NCBI GenBank assembly: GCA_028707535.1
Contig: JAQWAU010000001.1
Location: forward strand, 1 to 64,000
Direction of reading: 5' to 3'
Origin: Heliobacteriaceae bacterium
Lineage (GTDB): Bacteria > Bacillota > Desulfitobacteriia > Heliobacteriales > Heliobacteriaceae
DNA length: 64,000 nt
The notes under the pieces are model-generated. The model worked only from the letters and a program-made list of their open reading frames with translations, made no database searches and was not told where the DNA came from. The first letter of the stretch is position 1. Each line of letters opens with the position of its first letter. The translations under genes were made by a program, and so were the position numbers. Below, piece after piece: positions 36,251 to 44,186 of this stretch.

Positions 36251-36457
36251 TCACCAGGCCGTCTTCAAGGGTAGCTGGGTACAACGATCCATTCCCTTAC
36301 GGCAGGCGGCACAGATAAACCGCCCACAGTCTTGGCAAACAAGCATGTTAATTTGTTTTTCTTCCATGCAATCATAACAATACATTGTATCGCAATGCCC
36401 ACAGACAACTCCCTGGGTATCTTTGGTGCCACAACGTTCACAATATGGAATTTTCAT
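36251..36457 (-). CDS. Cysteine-rich zinc-binding protein
   Basis: A 68-residue protein with five CxxC pairs (CERC, CGHC, CYDC, CQDC, CAAC) spread through residues 6-50 in a treble-clef or B-box-like pattern, so it should bind two zinc ions. Function unknown. GGGAGGAGGAG lies 10 bases ahead of the ATG. Its mRNA leader seems to contain the structured element at 36511-36579. Confidence 0.65.
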   Translation of the reverse strand: MKIPYCERCGTKDTQGVVCGHCDTMYCYDCMEEKQINMLVCQDCGRFICAACRKGMDRCTQLPLKTAW

Positions 36458-36483
36458 GGAAAGATCTCCTCCTCCCGAATAAA

Positions 36484-36591
36484 TAAAAAGACCTGGTGTT
36501 ATGCTAGAGGAGAGGAAGTCCCCTGCCGGCGAGCTGGTTCCTTTCCGGCTAACCTAACCAGTGAAGAGGGACTTCCTCTGCTTTTATTATA
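36484..36591 (-). ncRNA. Structured leader RNA candidate upstream of the zinc protein
   Basis: A TATAAT at 36586-36591 (minus strand) places the RNA 5' end near 36579, exactly where a perfect 12-bp helix AGAGGAAGTCCC/GGGACTTCCTCT (36511-36522 with 36568-36579) begins. Inside the 45-base loop lie a second helix (CTGGTT/AACCAG, 36534-36539 with 36556-36561) and a possible pseudoknot (GCCGG with CCGGC, 36525-36529 with 36545-36549). A pyrimidine-rich tail with CTCTCCTCT could pair with the downstream GGAGGAGG ribosome site. It resembles no riboswitch class I know. Confidence 0.5.
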
Positions 36592-36608
36592 TCAGTTTCC
36601 CCGTAAGG

Positions 36609-36645
36609 CAAACAGAACCCCCGGCCTGAACTGCCGGGGGTTCTG
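36609..36645 (-). terminator. Terminator after pssA
   Basis: Thirteen-bp GC-rich stem CAGAACCCCCGGC with its complement, seven-base loop, then TTTGCCTT on the minus strand. It lies five bases beyond the pssA stop. Confidence 0.8.
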
Positions 36646-36649
36646 TTGC

Positions 36650-37162
36650 TCATATTTTTGGTACTCGTAGGTTAGAAACCATCAGTGCGGATAACAAGAC
36701 CATCGCAATCGGAAAAAATAACCCCGGTAACCGATCACCGGCCAAAGAGAAGATCGCCATCAGGGGACCGGCAACAGTAATCGGGATACCCAAAAAATGG
36801 GTGGTGATACTTAGAATGTTAAACCGGGCTAACCGAACCGCACCACACAACACAAATAAAATGGCAATTACCAGTCCCCACCCTCCAAAGGGGTTAAAAA
36901 GGTGGGCGGCGTAGATTAGGATCGCCGGCGCCACGCCAAAAGACACCAGGTCCGAAAGGGAGTCAAGTTCTTTGCCGAATGGTGAGGCAACATCCAATTT
37001 CCGCGCTACTTTGCCATCCATCCCGTCCAGCACCATGGCTAACAGGATCATTATAGCCGCCATCCGGTAAGCATGATCCATAGTGTAAACCAATGAAAGG
37101 ATCCCAAGCAACAAATTGGCTAACGTAAATACGTTGGGAATAACCACTTTGTGGTTCATCAT
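36650..37162 (-). CDS. pssA: CDP-diacylglycerol--serine O-phosphatidyltransferase
   Basis: Makes phosphatidylserine from CDP-diacylglycerol and serine, the route to phosphatidylethanolamine; 170 residues, the compact Bacillus-type enzyme. The CDP-alcohol phosphotransferase motif is DGMDGKVARKLDVASPFGKELDSLSD near residues 46-70 (D..DG..AR..G...D...D). Six helices. Start at the first of two ATGs, with GGAGG upstream. psd is not present beside it. Confidence 0.88.
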   Translation of the reverse strand: MMNHKVVIPNVFTLANLLLGILSLVYTMDHAYRMAAIMILLAMVLDGMDGKVARKLDVASPFGKELDSLSDLVSFGVAPAILIYAAHLFNPFGGWGLVIAILFVLCGAVRLARFNILSITTHFLGIPITVAGPLMAIFSLAGDRLPGLFFPIAMVLLSALMVSNLRVPKI

Positions 37163-37200
37163 ACAACCTCCGTGATTTTCACTTCGGCTGGGTCGGCGAT

Positions 37201-37527
37201 TCACTTGATTTTATCATTTTTGGGCGGCGATAAAAAGGTGGTTTCCGAGAATTTGGTAAAACGTTCCCAACTATGGTCACATTCATTCCAATAATAACCA
37301 CGCACACCGATCCCCTTCTGTTTTAAGCAAACCAAAAACCGGGGGAAATCCGCCGGCCGAACCCGGAGTGCCAAACCGCACCCTTCACTAATTTCCCGGG
37401 GTACCGGCAGGAGGATACACGGGATTAGGCAGTCCTTGCCGGTTTGCTCACCAGCGATAGCCTCCTGAGTGGAGGTAAACGTTACCAAAGGATAGGTACG
37501 TTGCCACCACATTTCCTTATCCGGCAT
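37201..37527 (-). CDS. DUF3343 family protein (putative Se/S carrier-like)
   Basis: A 108-residue protein with the DUF3343 pattern: VTFTSTQEAIAGEQ near residue 15 and LLPVPREISEGCGLALRV near residues 40-57, the last carrying the conserved Cys. Members are thought to act as sulfur or selenium carrier-like proteins and often neighbour selenium metabolism genes; selA lies 14 kb away, so a direct link is only a suggestion. Its 5' end overlaps the HAD gene by 11 bases, giving coupled translation. Confidence 0.7.
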   Translation of the reverse strand: MPDKEMWWQRTYPLVTFTSTQEAIAGEQTGKDCLIPCILLPVPREISEGCGLALRVRPADFPRFLVCLKQKGIGVRGYYWNECDHSWERFTKFSETTFLSPPKNDKIK

Positions 37528-38236
37528 GGTTTACCCGTCCACCTGCGCATCTGCCTACACTAAGGAAATCAATAATCATTGCCCAAGCTGTTTCCAAGTT
37601 GTTGCTCTCAACAACTCCCGGTACAGCCTTTTTAACGGCCTGGACTTCCTTAGTTACCGGATCCGGCTTGTCGGCTGCCGGCACTAGCATAATCGGTAGT
37701 TGAACCTGCCGGAACATAGGAATATCGCCGGAAGAATCACCGATCGCCACAGTATGCGCTAAGTCTACCCCATATATACGACAAAAATAACGGACCCAAG
37801 CCCCTTTATCTTGGGGGCCATAGTCACCGGACACCCGAATCTCGACCCGGCCGGTAGCAAACCCATCCGTTAACTCCAATTCATTGGCAACGGCATCACT
37901 AATGCCCGCTTCCCGAGCGACCCGATCGGTCAATAAGGTTAATCCGGTCGACAATAAGACAATCCGACACGACCGGGCAGATAAGTCAGTTAAAATTTCC
38001 ACTGCCTGGGAGCGAAGAGGTATCCCGGCCGCCCATCCCCTAAGTTGTGTTACTCCAGTACCCCTAAAATGCATCGCATCCCGCTGGGCAAATTCCCGGT
38101 AATCAATCAAACCATCAAAATAACATGTTTGGATCGGAATTCCCACAGTCTCCCAAATACCCATTGAACGGTAAATATGCTCCCAAACATTAGGTCCCTG
38201 GGTCAGGGTACCGTCAACATCAAAAAAAATCAGCAA
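37517..38236 (-). CDS. HAD-IB family phosphatase (SerB-like)
   Basis: Haloacid dehalogenase-like phosphatase, 239 residues. Motif I is FFDVDGTLTQ, motif II STGLTL near residue 97, motif III the Lys of QDKGAW near residue 142, motif IV IGDSSGDIPMF. The cap insertion between motifs I and II fits subclass IB, like phosphoserine phosphatase. Substrate unknown. TTG start with GAGGAGATCGCC ahead. It lies between ahcY and DUF3343 on one strand. Confidence 0.8.
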   Translation of the reverse strand: MLIFFDVDGTLTQGPNVWEHIYRSMGIWETVGIPIQTCYFDGLIDYREFAQRDAMHFRGTGVTQLRGWAAGIPLRSQAVEILTDLSARSCRIVLLSTGLTLLTDRVAREAGISDAVANELELTDGFATGRVEIRVSGDYGPQDKGAWVRYFCRIYGVDLAHTVAIGDSSGDIPMFRQVQLPIMLVPAADKPDPVTKEVQAVKKAVPGVVESNNLETAWAMIIDFLSVGRCAGGRVNHAG

Positions 38237-38247
38237 GGCGATCTCCT

Positions 38248-39495
38248 CTACCAGGTACTGCTTAGGTATTTTTGTTGGATTGGGGTCAAATGGTCAATCA
38301 TTATCCCCAGGGCTGCCAATCTTAACTCAGCTACCTTCCGGTCAATTTCTGCCGACACCGGATATACTCCTGGCTTAAGAACACCCTGGTTTTCGTTCAA
38401 ATAGGCTAGAGCCAAAGCCTGGATCCCAAAGGATAAATCCATGACCTCTGCCGGGTGGCCGTCACCGGCAGCCAAGTTGACTAAACGTCCTTCTCCCAAC
38501 AGAAAAACCTTACGTCCATCCCGAAAGGTGTATTCCTCGACATTTTGGCGGATTGTGGCAACCTCGACCGCAACGGCTGCCAGATCTTGTTTGTTAATTT
38601 CCACGTCAAAATGACCGGCATTGGCAAGAATCGCTTTATCTTTAATCACCGTAAAGTGTTCCGCCTTAATAATATCACGGTTTCCCGTCGTAGTAACAAA
38701 CACATCCCCAAGCTGGGCCGCCCGCTGCATGGGCATTACCGAAAAACCATCCATCAAAGCCTCGTTCGCTTTCACCGGATCAATTTCCGTAACGATGACC
38801 CTAGCCCCAAGTCCTTTGGCTCGGGAGGCAACTCCTTTGCCACACCAGCCATAACCGGCAACCACTACTACCTTGCCGGCGACAACCAGATTGGTTGTGC
38901 GCATAATACCGTCCCAAACGGATTGTCCGGTACCATACCGGTTGTCAAAAAGGTATTTCATTCGGGCATCGTTAACGGCCATCATGGGAAACAACAAGCG
39001 GTCGGCTGCCGCCAACAAACGTAACCGGTGCAGACCGGTCGTGGTTTCTTCCGCACCACCGATAATGTGGCGGGCTTGCTCAGGCCTCTCGGTATGCAAT
39101 AAAGTAACCAAATCCCCACCATCATCAATCAAGAGATCGGGTTGGCAATCTAAAGCCCGCGTTAAATGGATGTTATATTCATCATCGGTCGCGCCATGCC
39201 AGGCAAAAGCCTTCACCCCATTGGCGACCAGGGCGGCAACGACATCATCTTGGGTGGAAAGCGGATTCGAGGCACAAACGGCAACATCCGCACCGGCAGC
39301 CTGCAAGGTTAAGGCTAAATAAGCGGTCTTGGCCTCAAGGTGTAAACAAATTGCCACTTTCTTTCCAGCCAACGGTTTATGCCTGGTAAAATCCATTTTA
39401 ATCCGGTTTAAAACAGGCATATGTAGAGCTACCCAGTCAATTTTGCGTTGACCTGGCCCAGCAAGTCCAAGATCGCGAATCATCGAGACCACCAA
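38248..39495 (-). CDS. ahcY: Adenosylhomocysteinase
   Basis: NAD-dependent hydrolysis of S-adenosylhomocysteine to homocysteine and adenosine, removing the inhibitor left by SAM methyltransferases; 415 residues (the shorter archaeal-type length). NAD site GYGWCGKGVASRAKGLGA near residue 216; ICLHLEAKTAYL near residue 49 is the substrate-side signature, and AGHFDVEI near residue 293 follows. TTG start, GGGGG upstream. It links the methyl cycle with the methylene-THF reductase at the other end of the window. Confidence 0.93.
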   Translation of the reverse strand: MVVSMIRDLGLAGPGQRKIDWVALHMPVLNRIKMDFTRHKPLAGKKVAICLHLEAKTAYLALTLQAAGADVAVCASNPLSTQDDVVAALVANGVKAFAWHGATDDEYNIHLTRALDCQPDLLIDDGGDLVTLLHTERPEQARHIIGGAEETTTGLHRLRLLAAADRLLFPMMAVNDARMKYLFDNRYGTGQSVWDGIMRTTNLVVAGKVVVVAGYGWCGKGVASRAKGLGARVIVTEIDPVKANEALMDGFSVMPMQRAAQLGDVFVTTTGNRDIIKAEHFTVIKDKAILANAGHFDVEINKQDLAAVAVEVATIRQNVEEYTFRDGRKVFLLGEGRLVNLAAGDGHPAEVMDLSFGIQALALAYLNENQGVLKPGVYPVSAEIDRKVAELRLAALGIMIDHLTPIQQKYLSSTW

Positions 39496-39504
39496 AACAA
39501 CCCC

Positions 39505-40800
39505 CTAACTTTTCTTGCCGGAATCAACCGGCTGCGGCATGACTAACGATTGCTGTTCTTCCGGAATAGTCGGTTGCTGAAAAGGTGGAGCTTCCACCCC
39601 GGAAGGAACTGTGGGTAGCTGGGGATAATCAGGCTCCACTTTATCCGGGTCCACGTCACCGGACTGAACACCCGGCGGATTTTGGGGTGAAACCGGCGTT
39701 ACCGGGGCTTTTGGCGGCACCGGAGTTGGTTGCGGCTGTTTTTCTTCCGGCTTTGGCGGCGTTTTTGCTTCTTGCTCCCCCTTGATCGGTGTACTTACGG
39801 GAACCTCTTCTTGGTCGGCGCCTTCAGTGCCGGCCGGTTTACTACGGGGCTTTTCCACCAGGACAATTGTTCCTTCATCGATTACTTCCGTGCTGATGAT
39901 CCCCTGCATAAAATCAGTAGCCGCTTGGCGTGCTTTGATGGGGTCCACGTACCAGTAGCTGATCCCGTTCAGGTCCATAAAGTTGCCCGGCAAGGTATGG
40001 GCAATGATATCTTCACCTTGCCAATCATTAGCAAGGGTAGCTAAAGAAACCAAGTCGCTAATGCCCAAATTTGTATCAACAGCCTTAGCCAATTGGGGTA
40101 CAAGAGCAGGTAATTTCCATACCGTATTCACCTGGAGCATTTGTTTGGCCAACGCCTGCAAAAACTTCTGTTGGCGCTGGGTCCGGCTGATATCGCCCAA
40201 CTCATCAGACCGGAACCGGACATACTGTAAGGCCTGCTTGCCATCCAGTTTTTGCGAACCCTTTTTTAGATTAATGTAATCCGTCGGGTCACCTTCGTTA
40301 TGGTACATATTCTTGTCTACAAGCAATTCTACGCCGCCCAAGGTGTCGACGATTTCGCGAAAGCCGTTGAAATCCGTCTTGATGTAATAATCCACCGGAA
40401 TGCCGAGTAATTCGGTCAACGTTTTTTGCGTCAAGGACACTCCCCCATACATATGGGCCGCATTTATTTTGTCCATACCGTAACCGCTGATGTGTACCCT
40501 GGTATCCCGGGGAATTGACAATAGATAGGCTTTATTTTCCTGCCGGTCAATGCTGGCGAGGATCATGGTATCAGTGCGTCCGGTCGCTTCGCCGGGACGG
40601 GCATCCAACGCTAAAAGCAAGATATTGATCCGCTTATTTTTTTCTTCCGTAGAAACAAAAGGCCTGTTGTCGTCAGTTTGCTTTTCCTTGCTGCTGGCTT
40701 GCAGCTGCATGACGCCGAAGGTAACTCCTGCGGACAGGAAAAACAATAATAATAACCCCAAACCGAGTCGAAGCCTGGGGCTAACCTCCAGCCTACCCAT
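39505..40800 (-). CDS. LCP (LytR-CpsA-Psr) family protein
   Basis: Membrane-anchored transferase that attaches glycopolymers to peptidoglycan; 431 residues. One N-terminal helix (about residues 10-30), then the LCP domain with RTDTMILASID near residue 75 and SIPRDTRVHISGYG near residue 95 (catalytic Arg/Asp). Residues 320-431 are a proline/glutamate-rich low-complexity tail, probably spanning the wall. A promoter is visible at 40836-40864. The acceptor polymer cannot be named. Confidence 0.9.
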   Translation of the reverse strand: MGRLEVSPRLRLGLGLLLLFFLSAGVTFGVMQLQASSKEKQTDDNRPFVSTEEKNKRINILLLALDARPGEATGRTDTMILASIDRQENKAYLLSIPRDTRVHISGYGMDKINAAHMYGGVSLTQKTLTELLGIPVDYYIKTDFNGFREIVDTLGGVELLVDKNMYHNEGDPTDYINLKKGSQKLDGKQALQYVRFRSDELGDISRTQRQQKFLQALAKQMLQVNTVWKLPALVPQLAKAVDTNLGISDLVSLATLANDWQGEDIIAHTLPGNFMDLNGISYWYVDPIKARQAATDFMQGIISTEVIDEGTIVLVEKPRSKPAGTEGADQEEVPVSTPIKGEQEAKTPPKPEEKQPQPTPVPPKAPVTPVSPQNPPGVQSGDVDPDKVEPDYPQLPTVPSGVEAPPFQQPTIPEEQQSLVMPQPVDSGKKS

Positions 40801-40835
40801 TGCTGTCTCACCTCTAAAAGCAGGGTTCCCCCGCC

Positions 40836-40864
40836 ATTATAAAATGTTGCATGCGGCAAAGCAA
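40836..40864 (-). promoter_or_regulatory. sigmaA-type promoter of the LCP gene
   Basis: TTGCTT (40859-40864), a 17-base spacer and TATAAT (40836-40841) on the minus strand, about 35 bases before the LCP ATG. Confidence 0.6.
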
Positions 40865-40915
40865 GAAAAGGGTGGGATTTGGTGCATTAAGTTGACTAAT
40901 TACATAAACCTGTAA

Positions 40916-40947
40916 GAAAAAATAGTAAGGAGGCTGCCTGCCTCCTT
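40916..40947 (-). terminator. Terminator after the small zinc protein
   Basis: AAGGAGGC/GCCTCCTT stem with a five-base loop, followed on the minus strand by ACTATTTTTT. Confidence 0.75.
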
Positions 40948-40958
40948 GACCGATGCAG

Positions 40959-41144
40959 CTATTTTGTAATTGGTGCCCCACATACCAGGCACCGTTCCAA
41001 ATCATCACCTTCTACATTGTCGCATTCCCTACATTGGGGAGATTTTTCCACTACGCCCCCTTCAATATATTTTTCACGAAAACGGGCTAACTCTTTCGCT
41101 TTTTCCCGGCGACATTCCCGGCATTTTTCACAGAGGGTCATCAT
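40959..41144 (-). CDS. Small zinc-ribbon protein
   Basis: A 61-residue protein with CEKC-REC near the N terminus and two further pairs CREC and CLVC, separated by a charged helix. It should bind one or two zinc ions. No recognised family. AAGGAGG lies a few bases before two ATGs; the second may be the true start. It has its own terminator. Confidence 0.55.
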   Translation of the reverse strand: MMTLCEKCRECRREKAKELARFREKYIEGGVVEKSPQCRECDNVEGDDLERCLVCGAPITK

Positions 41145-41203
41145 TATGCCTCCTTCCAAATCTTATTATAACCCCGGAACCACCATGTCACCAAACCGGC
41201 AAT

Positions 41204-42730
41204 TTATGGCTGCACACTGGTCCATAGCTCATTCCCAATGAAGATTCGCCATAGCTCCGGGTCGATTTTGCCTTCACTCACCATAATACCCAGGGTTTCA
41301 AGCGCTTTTGACACCGGCATTGCTTTTTTGTAAGGGCGATCCGCCGCAGTCAACGCATCAAAAATATCTAACAAGGCCAAGATTCTAGCCTCCAATGGAA
41401 TTTCTTCCCCGGCCATTCCCCGTGGATAGCCCTTCCCATCCAATTGTTCGTGATGTAATGTCGCCCAATAAGGAACGTTCTGGAAATGGCGGGCAAACGG
41501 CACCTTAGCCAACAACCGGCTGGTCACGGTGACGTGTTCTTCCATGATCCGGCGTTCCGCCGGCGTTAAAGTACCCCGCGGAACAAGCAAGGCGGCAAGC
41601 TCTTCCGGAGCCAGCCAAGACTGGGGGTTGCCATTACAATCGATATAGGTACGGAAGGCAATAATTTGCAATTCCCTAACCAGTTCAGGACCAACAAACG
41701 TAGTGGGATCATTGGCCCGTAAAATTATTTCCCGGGTCTGAGCCACCATCTGCTGGTCCTTTTCCCAAGACCGCTCCAATTCTATTATTCCTTCACCGGA
41801 TTCCCGGCCTGCTAAAGCCAGTTTTTGTTCCAGGTACGCAATCTTACAGCAGGCGGAAATATAATCCAGTCTGGCCAACACTAATTCAAGGCGACCAGCC
41901 AACCGGGTAGCTTTATTCATCACCTCGAGAGGAGTGGCAATTTTGCCGATATCATGTAACCAAGCAGCCATAACCAATTGTTTGCCCCGAATCAAATCAA
42001 ATGTCTCATTCGCCAATTTACCGTCGGTTGTTTCATTTATCGCCTGAATCATCGCTCTAGTCATTTCCGCCACCCGCCGGGTATGGTTTGCGTTATAAGG
42101 GGTTCGGGCGTCAATCGCGGTCGCCATTACCTCAACGAAGGAGCGGAAGAGATTCTCTATATCTGCTAACAACTGCATATTTGTTAAGGAAATGGCTGCC
42201 TGTGATCCAAGTGAATTAACGACTTTTTCCAAGCAAGGAGCAAATGCTACCACTTTGCCGGTCTGATCCCGGGCATTGATTAACTGTAAAACACCGATAA
42301 TATCCCCTTCGTGATTTTCCAGGGGAACCACCAACAAAGAGGTAGTCCGGTAGCCGGTTAATTGATCATATCTTTTGGGGCCGGAAAAATCAAAATCTTT
42401 GGTTTGGTATACATCGGCAATATTCACCGTTGACCGGGTCAAGGCTACATAAGCGGAGACATTTTCTTTACGTAACGGCACCGGTGGTAATTCGATGGTC
42501 TCATTATGACTGCCTTGAAACACCTGAAGGGTTTCGTTTTGAATTATCTTAAAGACTAAATGGTCCTTTTCCCGTAAGTAAAGCGTTCCCGCATCAGCAC
42601 CGGTAATTCGCCGGGCAACGGTGACAATCATTTCCAGTAACCGATTGTGGTCCTTTTCGGCTGATAATGCGATCCCGATATTCAGCAATGGTTCTACTTG
42701 TTTTAATATCTTGGCGGAATAGATCTGCAT
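41204..42730 (-). CDS. GAF and HD-GYP domain protein
   Basis: A 508-residue signalling protein. The N-terminal GAF domain covers about residues 15-180 (AGTLYLREKDHLVFKI; GVLQLIN). The HD-GYP part starts near 190, with WLHDIGK near residue 253 and the HHEQLDGKGYP motif near residue 424. HD-GYP proteins hydrolyse cyclic di-GMP. About 115 residues separate the HD and GYP halves, longer than usual, so there is an inserted segment. No membrane helix is evident. It is divergent from a cNMP-binding protein gene. Confidence 0.87.
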   Translation of the reverse strand: MQIYSAKILKQVEPLLNIGIALSAEKDHNRLLEMIVTVARRITGADAGTLYLREKDHLVFKIIQNETLQVFQGSHNETIELPPVPLRKENVSAYVALTRSTVNIADVYQTKDFDFSGPKRYDQLTGYRTTSLLVVPLENHEGDIIGVLQLINARDQTGKVVAFAPCLEKVVNSLGSQAAISLTNMQLLADIENLFRSFVEVMATAIDARTPYNANHTRRVAEMTRAMIQAINETTDGKLANETFDLIRGKQLVMAAWLHDIGKIATPLEVMNKATRLAGRLELVLARLDYISACCKIAYLEQKLALAGRESGEGIIELERSWEKDQQMVAQTREIILRANDPTTFVGPELVRELQIIAFRTYIDCNGNPQSWLAPEELAALLVPRGTLTPAERRIMEEHVTVTSRLLAKVPFARHFQNVPYWATLHHEQLDGKGYPRGMAGEEIPLEARILALLDIFDALTAADRPYKKAMPVSKALETLGIMVSEGKIDPELWRIFIGNELWTSVQP

Positions 42731-42965
42731 TAATCAATACCATCTCCTTGGAACTCTCTACGTATTCCCAATAAGAAATTCGATTTACATTGCTTTTTTA
42801 CCTGCTATTTTTCGTTATTACGAGCTTAAACGACGAGAAAAGCAGATCCCAGCCGCTAGAGCGAACAAGTCCTAAAACAGCAGGAATTTTCCTGCTGCTG
42901 CAGAAATTTGAATGATGGGTTTTAATCGGCAGTCTTAAGTATAAAATCCGGGAGGAACTGCAAGA

Positions 42966-44168
42966 TTGAATGTTAATCAATTGGCCCAAGCGGGTTTGGT
43001 AAAACGCTACAGTGCTGATGACATAATTTTTTACGAAGGAGACTTGGGAAAAGAACTATACATCATTTTATCCGGCAAGGTAAATATCTACATAAATTCC
43101 ATTGATGGTTTTCCGATGGATATCGCCCACCTCGGCCCTGGCGACTTTTTTGGTGAAATGTCCCTACTGGAAGACCTCCCCCGCAGTGCCACCGTACAAG
43201 CCTTTGAGAACACAATTGTATTGGTTATTGATGAAAGCAATTTTGAGGCAATTATCAGCCGCCAACCAAAACTAGCCCTGGGGATTATGAAGGGGCTCAG
43301 TATACGCCTACGGCAGCACAATGAAGAAATCCGCAATTTGCGACAAACCACGGCGAAGAAAGAACCACCGGGGCAAAATGCCCTCGCGATCAGCCGGGAA
43401 CCCTTAGAGGAAAACCAAGCCCCGGAAGAAAGCAAGTTTCCGGGTGATTCACTATTTCCTCCCGGCCATAAATCTTATCCGGGAAAAGCCTCAGAAAGTG
43501 ATCACTCCTTACTCTTTGACAAGAATGTCACCTGTCCGGTCTGCCAAGCTAATTTTGGGGCAAAAATGATCCGTTCTTCAAAACTAAAATTAAAAGGGAT
43601 TGAACCTGATTTTCGCCAGCGTTTTATCGGGTTTGAACCGCTTTGGTATGTGGTTTGGGTTTGCCCAGCTTGTTATTTCGCCAACTTTAACGTAGAGTTT
43701 CCTCAGGTATCCGCAGCAGCAAAAAAGAAGATTGCCCAAGCCGCACCCCAGTTAAAACAGCAATTAGCCTTTGAGGTTACTTCCCCCCGAAAAATAGACC
43801 AGGTGTTTACCTCCTTCTATTTGGCGTTGCACGCCGCAGGCTTCACGGATGATGCAGCCAAGACCGCTAAAATTTGGTTGCGGCTGTATTGGTTATATTC
43901 CGATGTTAACGACCCAGCGATGGCTGATTTTGCCGCCCGCCAAGCTTTGACGTACTACCAAAAAACTTTTTACGAGACCACCCAAAATACCCCTTTGGAG
44001 CAAGAACAACGTCTCACCTATTTGCTTGGTGAGTTATCTTTACGAAACGGCGAAAAGGACCAGGCTTTCAACTTTTTCCGGAGTGCGATTATCCGAAAAG
44101 GTGGCAGTCCTCACATAAACCAGCAAGCCCGGGACCGATTGTACGAATTGAAACAAAAGCAGCAGTAA
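42966..44168 (+). CDS. Cyclic nucleotide-binding domain fused to DUF2225
   Basis: A 400-residue protein. Residues 5-120 form a cNMP-binding (Crp-like) domain with GDFFGEMSLLEDLPRSATV, the phosphate-binding cassette. A Pro/Glu-rich linker (about 130-180) follows. The rest is DUF2225, with zinc-ribbon Cys pairs CPVC and CPAC and a TPR-like helical end. There is no DNA-binding helix-turn-helix, so it is not a Crp repressor. TTG start; GGGAGG 12 bases ahead. Upstream of the PBP gene by 18 bases. Confidence 0.82.
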   Translation: MNVNQLAQAGLVKRYSADDIIFYEGDLGKELYIILSGKVNIYINSIDGFPMDIAHLGPGDFFGEMSLLEDLPRSATVQAFENTIVLVIDESNFEAIISRQPKLALGIMKGLSIRLRQHNEEIRNLRQTTAKKEPPGQNALAISREPLEENQAPEESKFPGDSLFPPGHKSYPGKASESDHSLLFDKNVTCPVCQANFGAKMIRSSKLKLKGIEPDFRQRFIGFEPLWYVVWVCPACYFANFNVEFPQVSAAAKKKIAQAAPQLKQQLAFEVTSPRKIDQVFTSFYLALHAAGFTDDAAKTAKIWLRLYWLYSDVNDPAMADFAARQALTYYQKTFYETTQNTPLEQEQRLTYLLGELSLRNGEKDQAFNFFRSAIIRKGGSPHINQQARDRLYELKQKQQ

Positions 44169-44186
44169 ACTTCGGGAGGGCTTTCA

